From: JBGOUJ01 sp041477005
GTDB lineage: Bacteria > Acidobacteriota > Terriglobia > Bryobacterales > JACQDG01
Assembly: GCA_041477005.1 (NCBI GenBank)
Contig: JBGOUJ010000014.1
Coordinates: 1-31,384, forward strand
Reading direction: 5' to 3'
Length of the DNA: 31,384 nucleotides
The position numbers and the translations under genes are program-made. Under the pieces are notes generated by a model, which saw only the letters and a list, made by a program, of their open reading frames with translations, did no database searches and was not told where the DNA came from. Shown in pieces: positions 23,293-31,079 of this stretch (its first letter is position 1; the number at the start of each line of letters is the position of its first letter).

Positions 23293-23571
23293 GTGATTCG
23301 GTCCTTCCGCTGCCGCGAGACCGAAAAGATCTCCCCCGCCGGTTCAGCCGGCAGTTTCAGGCCGTCGCCAAGGGGGGCCAAGCGCAAGCTCGATCAACTC
23401 GACAGCGCCACATCGCTGCGGGGCCTGGCCGGGCTGCCGGGCAACCGCCTGGAGGCGCTGGCAGGCGATCGGGCCGGGCAGTACAGCATCCGGATCAACG
23501 ATCAGTGGCGCCTCTACTTCTGTTGGAAGGACGGCGAGGCGCATGACGTGGAGATCGTCGATTACCATTGA
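23293..23571 (+). CDS. higB: HigB-like toxin, RelE superfamily
   Basis: About 92 residues from GTG 23293, giving the typical HigB opening (VIRSFRCRETEK). The core reads AKRKLDQLDSATSLRGLAGLPGNRLEAL, quoted here to show the order, then GDRAGQYSIRINDQWRLYF and a closing HDVEIVDYH. HigB toxins are ribosome-dependent mRNA interferases. Toxin-before-antitoxin order is the hallmark of higBA. An open frame reaches back to 23260, but that extension lies in the operator. The antitoxin gene starts 15 bases downstream. The segment after SPAG is a little shorter than in reference HigB proteins. Confidence 0.82.
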   Translation: MIRSFRCRETEKISPAGSAGSFRPSPRGAKRKLDQLDSATSLRGLAGLPGNRLEALAGDRAGQYSIRINDQWRLYFCWKDGEAHDVEIVDYH

Positions 23572-23586
23572 AGGAAAGGAGAACAA

Positions 23587-23898
23587 ATGGCCGGCAGGAA
23601 ATCTAAGAAGATCCCGCCGATTCATCCGGGAGAGACGATCCGCGAGGATGTCCTGAAACCGCTGGGTCTCAGCGTGAACCGGCTGTCGATGGACCTGCAC
23701 GTGCCGGTAACGCGCATGAACGAGATCGTCAACGGCCGCCGTTCCATCACGGCCGACACGGCGCTGCGCCTGGCGCGATACCTCGGAACCAGCGCCCAGT
23801 TCTGGCTCAACCTCCAGGCGAGGTACGACCTGGAAAGAGCGGGGGACCAGCTCGCCACCAGGATCGAAAACGAGGTCCGCCCACGCCAGGCAGCGTAA
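23587..23898 (+). CDS. higA: HigA-like antitoxin, XRE family
   Basis: A 103-residue helix-turn-helix antitoxin. The family opening IHPGETIREDVLKPLGLSV is followed by the recognition helix region VPVTRMNEIVNGRRSIT and the LARYLGTSAQFWLNLQ helix that is diagnostic for HigA. GGAAAGGAGAA gives a strong ribosome binding site. It should bind the HigB toxin and the inverted repeat at 23250-23272, closing the autoregulatory loop. The stop is 9 bases before the broken kinase gene. Confidence 0.92.
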   Translation: MAGRKSKKIPPIHPGETIREDVLKPLGLSVNRLSMDLHVPVTRMNEIVNGRRSITADTALRLARYLGTSAQFWLNLQARYDLERAGDQLATRIENEVRPRQAA

Positions 23899-23907
23899 GT
23901 GACCGCC

Positions 23908-24075
23908 ATGCTCGGTCAGACGCTCGACCACTACCGGATCGAATCGAAGCTCGGCGAAGGCGGCATGGGTGTGGTCTACAAAGCTCGCGACACCCACCTG
24001 GACCGCCCGGTAGCGATCCAGATCCTGCCGCCTGACAAGGTGGCCGACCCCGTGAGGACTGGCCCCACACACTGA
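23908..24075 (+). pseudogene. 5' stump of a Ser/Thr kinase gene
   Basis: The first 55 codons read MLGQTLDHYRIESKLGEGG, then MGVVYKARDTHLDRPVAIQ, almost identical to the start of the kinases at 20597 and 28798. Homology ends at about residue 48 (KVADP), and the frame stops at TGA 24073-24075. The catalytic lysine of VAIK is Gln here, so even the ATP-binding lobe would be dead. The missing remainder and this substitution show a decayed copy. A toxin-antitoxin module follows directly. Confidence 0.9.
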
Positions 24076-24078
24076 CCT

Positions 24079-24099
24079 CACGTATTTTACGTGTATACT
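24079..24099 (+). promoter_or_regulatory. Palindrome over the promoter of the RHH antitoxin gene
   Basis: CACGTA and TACGTG form a perfect inverted repeat around TTT (24079-24093). TATACT (24094-24099) follows immediately as a -10, with a weak CTGACC 16 bases upstream as -35. The palindrome therefore sits between the promoter elements, as expected for an autorepressor site. Confidence 0.5.
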
Positions 24100-24115
24100 G
24101 GAAACGGAGGCGACC

Positions 24116-24361
24116 GTGAAGCAGAACATCACTCTGGCGCTGGACAGACAGCTATTAAAGCGGGCTCGCGTCTTTGCCGCGCGCCAGGGAGCCAGCATCA
24201 GCGCGATGCTTGCCGGCGAGTTGCGCCGCCTCGTGGAGGCGGAGGAAACCTACGACCGCGCCAAGCGGAAAGCGTTGCAGCATCTCCGGGCGCCCTTCCG
24301 GTTAGGCGGAACCGGCATCATCGACCGCGAGGCCCTGCATGACCGGCAGAGTCTTCGTTGA
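24116..24361 (+). CDS. Ribbon-helix-helix antitoxin (DUF6364-like)
   Basis: Eighty-one residues from GTG 24116, with GGAGG nine bases before it. MKQNITLALDRQLLKRARV, then AARQGASISAMLAGELRRLV, is the beta-strand plus two-helix pattern of small RHH antitoxins that precede PIN toxins. The C-terminal half should bind the toxin. The frame overlaps the start of the PIN gene by 23 bases, as is common in VapBC-type modules. The toxin is truncated, so this is an orphan antitoxin; it may still regulate its own promoter. Confidence 0.8.
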   Translation: MKQNITLALDRQLLKRARVFAARQGASISAMLAGELRRLVEAEETYDRAKRKALQHLRAPFRLGGTGIIDREALHDRQSLR

Positions 24362-24398
24362 CTCCAATGTGCTCGTTTACGCCCAGGAGCAGCTCTAA
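24339..24398 (+). pseudogene. PIN-domain toxin gene truncated after 19 codons
   Basis: ATG 24339 opens MTGRVFVDSNVLVYAQEQL, the characteristic first strand of a VapC-type PIN domain with its catalytic Asp in VDSNVLVY. A TAA at 24396-24398 ends the frame. The break coincides within a few bases with the point where sequence similar to the kinase promoter begins (CTAAGATGG, 24394 onward). The rest of the toxin is not found downstream. It overlaps the antitoxin gene by 23 bases. Confidence 0.82.
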
Positions 24399-24488
24399 GA
24401 TGGACGGCGAAAGGCGGCCTCCTTCCCGATGATGAGTCGACTCCTCCATCGTCGACTTGATGCTGTTGGAAAACTTCCGGTGAGGGTA
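24394..24488 (+). pseudogene. Kinase-gene scar: start region fused to last codons
   Basis: Bases 24394-24431 match the kinase upstream region and start codon at 20567-20600 (TAAGATGG, CGGC, AAGGCGGCC and GATGAT in the same order). Bases 24436-24488 match the last codons of the same gene at about 23203-23255 (GTCGAC, GATGCTG, TGGAAAACTTCCGGTGAGGG). The roughly 2.6 kb between them is absent and the join is out of frame. It is a near-complete internal deletion of a kinase-TolB gene, or two partial copies joined. Bases 24489-24536 hold nothing further. Confidence 0.82.
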
Positions 24489-24536
24489 CCCAGCACGGGA
24501 ACCCACCGCCAAATCCAGCTCGCGTTGAAATTCCTG

Positions 24537-25886
24537 TTATCTTCCGGCTGGCTGATCCGCCAGCCCGGCCAGCGAAGTCGCTAGCAGAAGCACCATCTTT
24601 GCGCCCGGGACAATGGAGTTCTCGTCGGCGACCTCGCCGAGCGTGTGGGGTCCTGTGTAATGGGCCACCCCGACGGCGATCGCTGGAATGCCCATGCCGA
24701 CCGCCACATTTGCATCCGTGGATCCCATGTCGAGCGGATCGCCACCGCCTGCACGGGAAAGGTGGAGATGACGATGAATGTCCAGAGCAGTTTGTACTAA
24801 TGGATCGGCGCGGCGCATTTCCCGCGGCCGGGCTTTGGAGAAGTCGACGTCTTCGCCTTGCGGCTTCTCCGCACGGAAGCCGACACCTTCCTTCTCCGCG
24901 GCTGACTTGGCCACACGAACCACTTCCGATTCCAACCGGTCCTGCGTCGCGCTGTCGAGGGAGCGCAGATCCACCGTAAACCACGCCTCCTGCGGAATCG
25001 CATTGAAGACCGTGCCTCCACCCAGGGTTCCGATGTTGACCACGGGCACTTTCATCCCTTGCAAGCCCGGCTCGGCCGGCGGCAGCGGAATTTCATAAAC
25101 CTTCTGGATCGCAGAGGCCAGGGCCCGCGACGGGGTCGGCTGGCCGCGGCTGAACAGCGTATGCGAGCCAGGCGATGTGTAGGTGAACTTCAGCCGGCTG
25201 ATGCGCAGCGCGCCGTACCACACATCCCCCAGCCAGATATCGACAGCCACGAACATATCCGGGTGGATGCCGGAATCGGTCAGGAAATGCCGGGCGCCCC
25301 GCAGGCGTGTCTCCTCCTGGACGGTCGCTACGAACACCAGTTTGCCTCGCGTCCGGATGCCGGCCTGCTGCAGGGCTCGGAACGCTTCCAGGAGTGCAGC
25401 CAAGCCCCCGCTGTCGTCACCGATGCCGGGGCAATACAACTTTCCGCCCTCGCGCCTCACTTTGCGGGGAACCGTCGCCGCGAACACGGTGTCCATGTGC
25501 GCCGCGAAGGCAATCACCGGTCCCTCCGGATCGGCGCCGGGCCGCTCGGCGATCACATTGCCGATCTCATCCGTCCGCGCGGCCGTGAATCCCATGTTTG
25601 CGAGTTGATCGCGCACATACTTCGCTCGCGCTTGCTCACCGCCCGACGCAGCGGGGATTTCCGCCAGCCGGATCCAGTCCTGAATCAACTGCTCCTGACG
25701 CCCCTCGATGGACTGCAATGCGGAAGCGACGCGGGCATCGGACGCGATAGATGGTAGAAACTTTGTCGGGTAGATGGTCTGCGCGCACAACACCGGCAAT
25801 AGAAAGACCCAGCCGAAAAGAGCGGCGCCAAATCCGGGGGCCCCGATCGGACGGATCAAACTTCCGGTTGGACAATGAGTGCGCAC
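24537..25886 (-). CDS. Exported M20-family metallopeptidase
   Basis: A reverse-strand gene of 449 residues, starting at GTG 25886 with AGGAGG eight bases upstream; a longer frame to 26006 lacks a ribosome binding site. A signal segment (FGAALFGWVFLLPVLCAQ) suggests a periplasmic enzyme. Zinc-site residues of the M20/M28-like clan are present: His130 and Asp132 (AAHMDTVF), Asp157-Asp158 (GIGDDSGG), Glu191-Glu192 (QEETRLRG) and a C-terminal His in GPHTLGE. The dimerisation domain is at about 230-330 (YTSPGSHTLF, TLGGGTVFNAIPQ). It probably trims peptides or deacylates amino acids. It lies downstream of the kinase operon with a 227-base gap. Confidence 0.88.
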   Translation of the reverse strand: MRTHCPTGSLIRPIGAPGFGAALFGWVFLLPVLCAQTIYPTKFLPSIASDARVASALQSIEGRQEQLIQDWIRLAEIPAASGGEQARAKYVRDQLANMGFTAARTDEIGNVIAERPGADPEGPVIAFAAHMDTVFAATVPRKVRREGGKLYCPGIGDDSGGLAALLEAFRALQQAGIRTRGKLVFVATVQEETRLRGARHFLTDSGIHPDMFVAVDIWLGDVWYGALRISRLKFTYTSPGSHTLFSRGQPTPSRALASAIQKVYEIPLPPAEPGLQGMKVPVVNIGTLGGGTVFNAIPQEAWFTVDLRSLDSATQDRLESEVVRVAKSAAEKEGVGFRAEKPQGEDVDFSKARPREMRRADPLVQTALDIHRHLHLSRAGGGDPLDMGSTDANVAVGMGIPAIAVGVAHYTGPHTLGEVADENSIVPGAKMVLLLATSLAGLADQPAGR

Positions 25887-26113
25887 AGCAGGTTCCTCCT
25901 GGATTGTGAGTTGAAACCAACTGCTCAGTGATCTTAATCGAAATGGCCGTGTTTCGTGGTTAGAGCCCCGAAACGACCTTGCCGTCCAGCCTTTGATGCA
26001 ATCCACTCCACGAGCAGGAATTAATCATAGCCCCTGGAGCCATTGCATTGCAGCGCCCTTCCACTTGCTGGCTCGGTCCCGACCCAGTTCAAGCTGGGAC
26101 GTCTTACGGGCCT

Positions 26114-28798
26114 TTATCGGAAGTTCTCGATCATCATGATGTCGCTTTCTTCGCGGTCGCGCTGGACGTAGACGATCCAACGGTCATCGGGGGCGACAGC
26201 CAGGTTCGTGCCGCCGCCGGGACCCACCGCCGCCTGTTTGCCGAACCTGACGATCTCCGTGAGCTTCCCGGTATCGAAGTTGTAGTATTCGATGCTGGCA
26301 CTTTCGGATGGCGTCGCGTTTTTTAACAGGTAAATGCCAGTTCGAGTTATGGCCCACCGTCCCACGGAGCCCTGGTCGAGCACCCGTACTTCGTCGCCCC
26401 CATCTGCCGGTATCCGATAAATGCCGGGTGGGTCGGCAGCGAGAAAGCGTTTCGAGTAGTAAATGAACTTTCCATCGACGGACTCGTAGACATCGTGACC
26501 GCCGTTTTTCGTGACCTGAATCGCGGCACCGCCATCCGAGGGCATTTTCCAAATCTGGTCGGTTCCGGTGCGGTTCGAACCGAAGTAGATCCAGCGGCCG
26601 TCACCGGACCAGTTCGGCCGGAACTCGTTGGACTTCTCGAAGGTCAGACGGCGCGGCGCGCCGCCTTCCGCACTGATGGTGTAAATGTCGGACTGGCCGT
26701 CCTGATTTACGTCGAACGCGATGCGCTGGCCCTCCGGAGACCAGCGGGGGCTGCCGAGGTACGTGCCCAGGGACGTCACCTGCACCGGGCGGGAGCCATC
26801 GCTCTCGCAGACCCAGACCTCATTATTGCCGGAGCGGCCGGAAACGAACGCGATCCGCTTGCCGTCTGGTGAGACTTGGGGCGCGCCATCGGGTCGCGAG
26901 GAGGCGATGAGCTGAACAGGCGAGGCGGCACGGGCCGTGGCGTCTTTGGCGCGCACCGCCGGTCCTGGAACCCGCCAGATGTTTGTATCGGAAGAGTACT
27001 GCACATAGGCTAGCCGGTAGCTTCCTGCCGCGCCTCCTTTGGATACTGATGGCGAGTCGACGCGATCGCCTTCCACCGCTATGCGCTGGGGCTCACCCGG
27101 GCCGCCCTCTGCGGAAACTCTCCAGAGCCTGCTCGATCCTCCGCTTGGCGCGGCGGCAAAGACAAGGCTCCGGCCGTCCGGGATCCAGTCGTGTGCGCTT
27201 ACGTTCATATTTTCAGGGGTGAGGCGCCGCGGCTCTCCGGCGGGAGCGGCGGCAGCCGTCAGGGGCATCAGATAGAGGGCGGCTGTGACGACGCTCTGGA
27301 ATCGCGCAAACACCAGGCTACGGCCATCCGGAGAGAACGCGGGCCCAAGATCCGATAAGTATCCTTCGGGAGTGGAAGTGAGCCTGCGCTTCTCGCCCGT
27401 GTCGGTGGAAAGTACGAAGATTCCAGACTGTTGCCCCGGCGCGGGACGCTGGTCGAAAGCAATGAGCTTGCCGTCGGGAGACCACGAAAGTTTGCTCGCT
27501 GGCACCTCGGCCAGTTTGCGTTCAGGGCCGCCCAGGGCCGGGATCACGTAAATGCCGCTGCTGTTTTGGGAGCTCCTGATGAAGGCCAGCCGCCGGCCGT
27601 CGGGCGCCCACGCCGGAGCCGCATCCACGGCCGGATCAGTAGTGAGCCGCAGCGGCGTGCCGCCGTCGATCAGCTTCACGTAGATGTCCCAGTTGTCCTG
27701 CTTCTCGCCGCGCCAAATGAAAGCTACCTGATTGCCGTCAGGAGAAAGGGCCGGCTCGAGCTCCAGGCCCGCGAAGCTGGTGAGAGGAACAATGCGGAGA
27801 GGGGCCTCCAGTTCGGGCGCTGAACGGCGAAGGAACCAGCGGGCGGCGACGCCGCCGATCGCGAGCAGCAGAACCGCGGCGACAATCCAACGATTGCGTT
27901 TGTGGCGTTCCGACGCAGGCTGGGGGCGCGCGATAGTGCTGCCAGACCCCGATTCTTCCTTAAGCTCTTCGAGCGCGACCTTCAGATCGTCCATATGCTG
28001 AAAGCGGCGGGCGGGATCTTTGCGCAGGCAACGCACGATGACTCGTTCAAGCTCGGGCGGGATGCCCGAGGCGACCTCGCTGGCGGGTTTGGGCTCGTCG
28101 CGGGTGATGGCAGTGAGGGTCGAGAACTTCGTTTCGCCCTGAAACGGCCGGCGGCCCGTAACCATCTCATAGAGCACGGAGCCGAACGAAAAGATGTCGC
28201 TACGGGCATCGACCTTCTTGCCTTCGGCCTGCTCGGGAGACATATAGGCGACGGTGCCGAGGATGGCGCCTTCTTCGGTGCGGGGGCTGCGGTCCAGGGT
28301 TACTGCAGCGCCGTCGTCATCGGAGCTTTCCGCGAGCTTGGCGAGGCCAAAGTCGAGGACCTTTACGTGGCCGTCATCCGTGACCATGATGTTGGCAGGT
28401 TTGAGGTCCCGGTGGACGATGCCGGCAGAGTGAGCTTTCGCGAGCGCGTCGGCGATCTGGACGGAGTATTTCAACGTCTCGGTGAGGCTCAGGCCCCTGC
28501 GGCTGATAAGCGGCTCGAGCGTTTTGCCGGGCACGAACTCCATGGCGATGAAGTCGATGGCGTTCGCGGAATCGATGTCGTAAATGTGCAGGATGTTAGG
28601 GTGGTTGAGGGCCGAGGCGGCTTTCGCTTCTTGGACAAAGCGGGCCTTGCGGTCGGGCCGCGAGACGGCTTCCGCTGAGAGGACCTTGATGGCGACAGGT
28701 CGGTCAAGGTGTGTATCAAGGGCGCGATAGACAACACCCATACCGCCTTCACCGAGCTTCGACTCGATGCGGTAGTGGCCCAATGTTTGGCCGATCAT
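26114..28798 (-). CDS. Membrane Ser/Thr protein kinase with TolB/WD40-like propeller
   Basis: An 894-residue relative of the 20597-23248 kinase on the opposite strand. Kinase motifs are intact: GEGGMGVVY, Lys38 in VAIK, HRDLKPAN (129-136), DFG (149-151) and MSPEQ. One membrane segment is at about 303-322 (WIVAAVLLLAIGGVAARWF), followed by the TolB-type propeller with repeated SPDG and WAPDG turns, ending SDIMMIENFR. It starts 24 bases after the pentaheme cytochrome stop, so it is probably the third gene of the PQQ/cytochrome operon. No clear ribosome binding site precedes its ATG. The propeller may monitor the periplasm while the kinase domain signals inward. Confidence 0.93.
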   Translation of the reverse strand: MIGQTLGHYRIESKLGEGGMGVVYRALDTHLDRPVAIKVLSAEAVSRPDRKARFVQEAKAASALNHPNILHIYDIDSANAIDFIAMEFVPGKTLEPLISRRGLSLTETLKYSVQIADALAKAHSAGIVHRDLKPANIMVTDDGHVKVLDFGLAKLAESSDDDGAAVTLDRSPRTEEGAILGTVAYMSPEQAEGKKVDARSDIFSFGSVLYEMVTGRRPFQGETKFSTLTAITRDEPKPASEVASGIPPELERVIVRCLRKDPARRFQHMDDLKVALEELKEESGSGSTIARPQPASERHKRNRWIVAAVLLLAIGGVAARWFLRRSAPELEAPLRIVPLTSFAGLELEPALSPDGNQVAFIWRGEKQDNWDIYVKLIDGGTPLRLTTDPAVDAAPAWAPDGRRLAFIRSSQNSSGIYVIPALGGPERKLAEVPASKLSWSPDGKLIAFDQRPAPGQQSGIFVLSTDTGEKRRLTSTPEGYLSDLGPAFSPDGRSLVFARFQSVVTAALYLMPLTAAAAPAGEPRRLTPENMNVSAHDWIPDGRSLVFAAAPSGGSSRLWRVSAEGGPGEPQRIAVEGDRVDSPSVSKGGAAGSYRLAYVQYSSDTNIWRVPGPAVRAKDATARAASPVQLIASSRPDGAPQVSPDGKRIAFVSGRSGNNEVWVCESDGSRPVQVTSLGTYLGSPRWSPEGQRIAFDVNQDGQSDIYTISAEGGAPRRLTFEKSNEFRPNWSGDGRWIYFGSNRTGTDQIWKMPSDGGAAIQVTKNGGHDVYESVDGKFIYYSKRFLAADPPGIYRIPADGGDEVRVLDQGSVGRWAITRTGIYLLKNATPSESASIEYYNFDTGKLTEIVRFGKQAAVGPGGGTNLAVAPDDRWIVYVQRDREESDIMMIENFR

Positions 28799-28822
28799 TT
28801 GGCGTTGACTCAGATGGCCCCG

Positions 28823-29290
28823 CTAAGGATTATGGCAGGTGTTGCATTCGTTTAGCGCAGCGGTCTCGTCGTGGCAAGCCATGCACGCGGCCATGGTGAT
28901 TGGTTTCTCTTGCGTCATTACTTCCCGCTCGGCGACCGGACCATGGCACGTCTCGCAGGCGCCCTTCTTCATGTGAACCTTATGCGAGAACCAGACGTAC
29001 GCCGGCAGCCGGTAAACGCGTACCCAAGGCACCGGCTTCTTGTCTTTCACAAACTCCGCCAGCTTCTGGATGTGCGGGCTATCTTTCTTGATGGATGTGT
29101 GGCAGCCCATGCAGAGCGATTCGGAAGGGAAAGTCGCCATCTCACCGTTTCCAGGCATTGTATGGCAGCCATTGCACTTCAGCCCCAGTCCGACGTGCGT
29201 CTTGTGACTGTAGGGAAGTGGTTGCTCGACCGCGAAAAGGCGCACGCTCAGCAGAACGGCAGCACCGGCGCTAAGGCAACGTAAACGCAA
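28823..29290 (-). CDS. Exported pentaheme cytochrome c (c3/c7-like)
   Basis: About 155 residues from TTG (29288-29290), which overlaps the end of the PQQ dehydrogenase gene by 20 bases and gives a good signal peptide (MRLRCLSAGAAVLLSVRLFA). Five CXXCH heme sites lie at residues 39-43, 60-64, 112-116, 136-140 and 149-153. The SHKTH and FSHKVHMKKG segments supply likely axial histidines, as in class III-type cytochromes. A middle segment without hemes (about 66-100) carries VPWVRVYRLPAYVWF. It is placed to take electrons from the PQQ enzyme. The start codon is the least certain part; no in-frame ATG fits better. Confidence 0.85.
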   Translation of the reverse strand: MRLRCLSAGAAVLLSVRLFAVEQPLPYSHKTHVGLGLKCNGCHTMPGNGEMATFPSESLCMGCHTSIKKDSPHIQKLAEFVKDKKPVPWVRVYRLPAYVWFSHKVHMKKGACETCHGPVAEREVMTQEKPITMAACMACHDETAALNECNTCHNP

Positions 29291-31079
29291 CGTAGGCGTC
29301 CCCCGAGTCCGTGCCCATCTTTCCGCCGCCGCCTGCGGCGATGACCACATACTGTTTCCCGTTGACCGAGTAAGTCGAGGGCGTGGCGAAACCGCCGTAC
29401 TCCAGCGCCGTTTCCCACAGCGTCTCGCCGTTGCTGCTGTTGATCGCGTGGAACTTGAGGTCCTTTGTGGCTCCGATGAAGATGACTCCCCCGGCAGTCA
29501 CGATCGAGCCGCCGTAGAGTTCCGTTCCGGTCTTAGGCACACCGCGCGCCGTCAATTCAGGATGCTCTCCAAGCGGGACCTGCCAAGCGATGGTCCCGCC
29601 GTTCAGGTCGATCGCGGTCAATTGGCCCCAGGGCGGTTTCACGCCCGGGTAGCCGTCGGCGTCACGTATCTTGGTGTAGCCCTGATGGCCGTACGGATAC
29701 GAGGCGTTTTTCGGAGCGTCTACGATTTTCATGATGGAGGGCAAATTCTGGGAGCTGACGAAAAGCCGGCCGGAACCCGGCTCGAAAGAGCCGCCGCCCC
29801 AGAGCCCGCCGCCGAGCGTTCCCGGGGTGGCGATCGTGCCCTGCCGGCTGGGTGGTGTATAGAGGGCTCCGAAGCGCATGTCCGCTACGAGCTTGGATAT
29901 GTACTCATGCGCCGCCGGGGAGATGTCCGTCGGTTCAAAGCGCTGGGGTGCAAATGCCGGCGGCTTTAGGGGAACAGGCTGGGTGGGGGAGGCCTTCTCG
30001 CCGGGGATGTCGGACGCCGGCACCGGCCGCTCCTCAATCGGGAAAAGCGGCTGGCCGGTCTCGCGATCGAAAACGAATGCAAATCCCTGCTTGGTGATCT
30101 GGACAACAGCGTCCTTTCCCCGAGCTCGCGCGAGCATGGGCGCCGTCGGCATATCGTAATCCCAAAGGTCGTGATGCACGATCTGATAGTGCCAGCGGCG
30201 CTTGCCGGTGGCGGCGTCGAGTGCGATCACGCAGTTGGCAAAGAGGTTTTGTCCGAGCCGCTGTCCTCCGTAGAAATCGAATGTCGCCGATCCGGTCCCC
30301 GCGAAGACCAGGCCTCGTTTTTCATCCACGCTGAAACCGCCCCATTCATTCGCGCTGCCCGCCGTCTTCAACGAATCGCCCTCCCAGGTGTCATGACCGA
30401 ACTCCCCGGGCTGCGGGAGCGTGTGGAAGATCCACTCCCGCTTGCCGGTGCGCACGTTGAAGGCGCGAATATGTCCCGGCGACGCCGGCCGGGGACCTTC
30501 TCCGTTGGTCGAGCCGACGATGATCAGGTCTTTGTAGATGGCTCCTGGAGAGCTCGGTGCGCCGAGGTCCGCGAAGACCTGGCCGTTCATTTCCTTGGTC
30601 AGATCCACGCTGCCGTTGGCGCCGAATGTGGGAATCAATTTGCCGGTCTTGGCGTTCAGGGCGTAGAGGCGCTTGCCGGCGGCAAGAAGAATGCGCCGGT
30701 CGGTCTTGTTGGCGTCCTCCCAGTAAGCGACGCCGCGATTGACTTCCCGGGGGCGCTCGTCGGCGCCCTCGAACGGATCGAAGCGCCAAATTTCCTTTCC
30801 GGTGACCGCGTCCACGGCAATGGCCTTCAGCATCGGTGACGTCACATACATCACGCCGCCAATGACGATCGGCGTGCATTCGATGGTGGTCCGGCCGCGG
30901 TCTCCTTTGTCTCCCGAGTGGTAGGTCCAGGCGAGTTTGAGTTTGGCGACGTTGGACCGGCTGATCTGGGTGAGCGGAGAGTAGTGCGTATCGCCCTGGT
31001 CACCGGCCCAGTAGCGCCATTCGGCTTGTGCGCCCGCCGCCAGCAACAGTGCGGTGATACAGAGGAGCAAATGTGACAT
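29271..31079 (-). CDS. PQQ-dependent dehydrogenase (quinoprotein)
   Basis: A 602-residue periplasmic quinoprotein, ATG 31079 with AAGGGA upstream and a signal peptide (MSHLLLCITALLLAAGAQA). The eight-bladed propeller is recognisable from WRYWAGDQGDTHYSPLTQI, repeated tryptophan-docking motifs (AVTGKEIWRFDP, RTGKREWIFHTL, LDAATGKRRWHYQ, NGETLWE) and the WDYD segment (HDLWDYDMPTAP). It resembles membrane-type glucose and soluble alcohol dehydrogenases, but lacks the N-terminal membrane helices of mGDH. The substrate is unknown. PQQ biosynthesis genes are not in the window. The adjacent pentaheme cytochrome overlaps its 3' end and is the likely electron acceptor. Confidence 0.9.
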   Translation of the reverse strand: MSHLLLCITALLLAAGAQAEWRYWAGDQGDTHYSPLTQISRSNVAKLKLAWTYHSGDKGDRGRTTIECTPIVIGGVMYVTSPMLKAIAVDAVTGKEIWRFDPFEGADERPREVNRGVAYWEDANKTDRRILLAAGKRLYALNAKTGKLIPTFGANGSVDLTKEMNGQVFADLGAPSSPGAIYKDLIIVGSTNGEGPRPASPGHIRAFNVRTGKREWIFHTLPQPGEFGHDTWEGDSLKTAGSANEWGGFSVDEKRGLVFAGTGSATFDFYGGQRLGQNLFANCVIALDAATGKRRWHYQIVHHDLWDYDMPTAPMLARARGKDAVVQITKQGFAFVFDRETGQPLFPIEERPVPASDIPGEKASPTQPVPLKPPAFAPQRFEPTDISPAAHEYISKLVADMRFGALYTPPSRQGTIATPGTLGGGLWGGGSFEPGSGRLFVSSQNLPSIMKIVDAPKNASYPYGHQGYTKIRDADGYPGVKPPWGQLTAIDLNGGTIAWQVPLGEHPELTARGVPKTGTELYGGSIVTAGGVIFIGATKDLKFHAINSSNGETLWETALEYGGFATPSTYSVNGKQYVVIAAGGGGKMGTDSGDAYVAFTLP

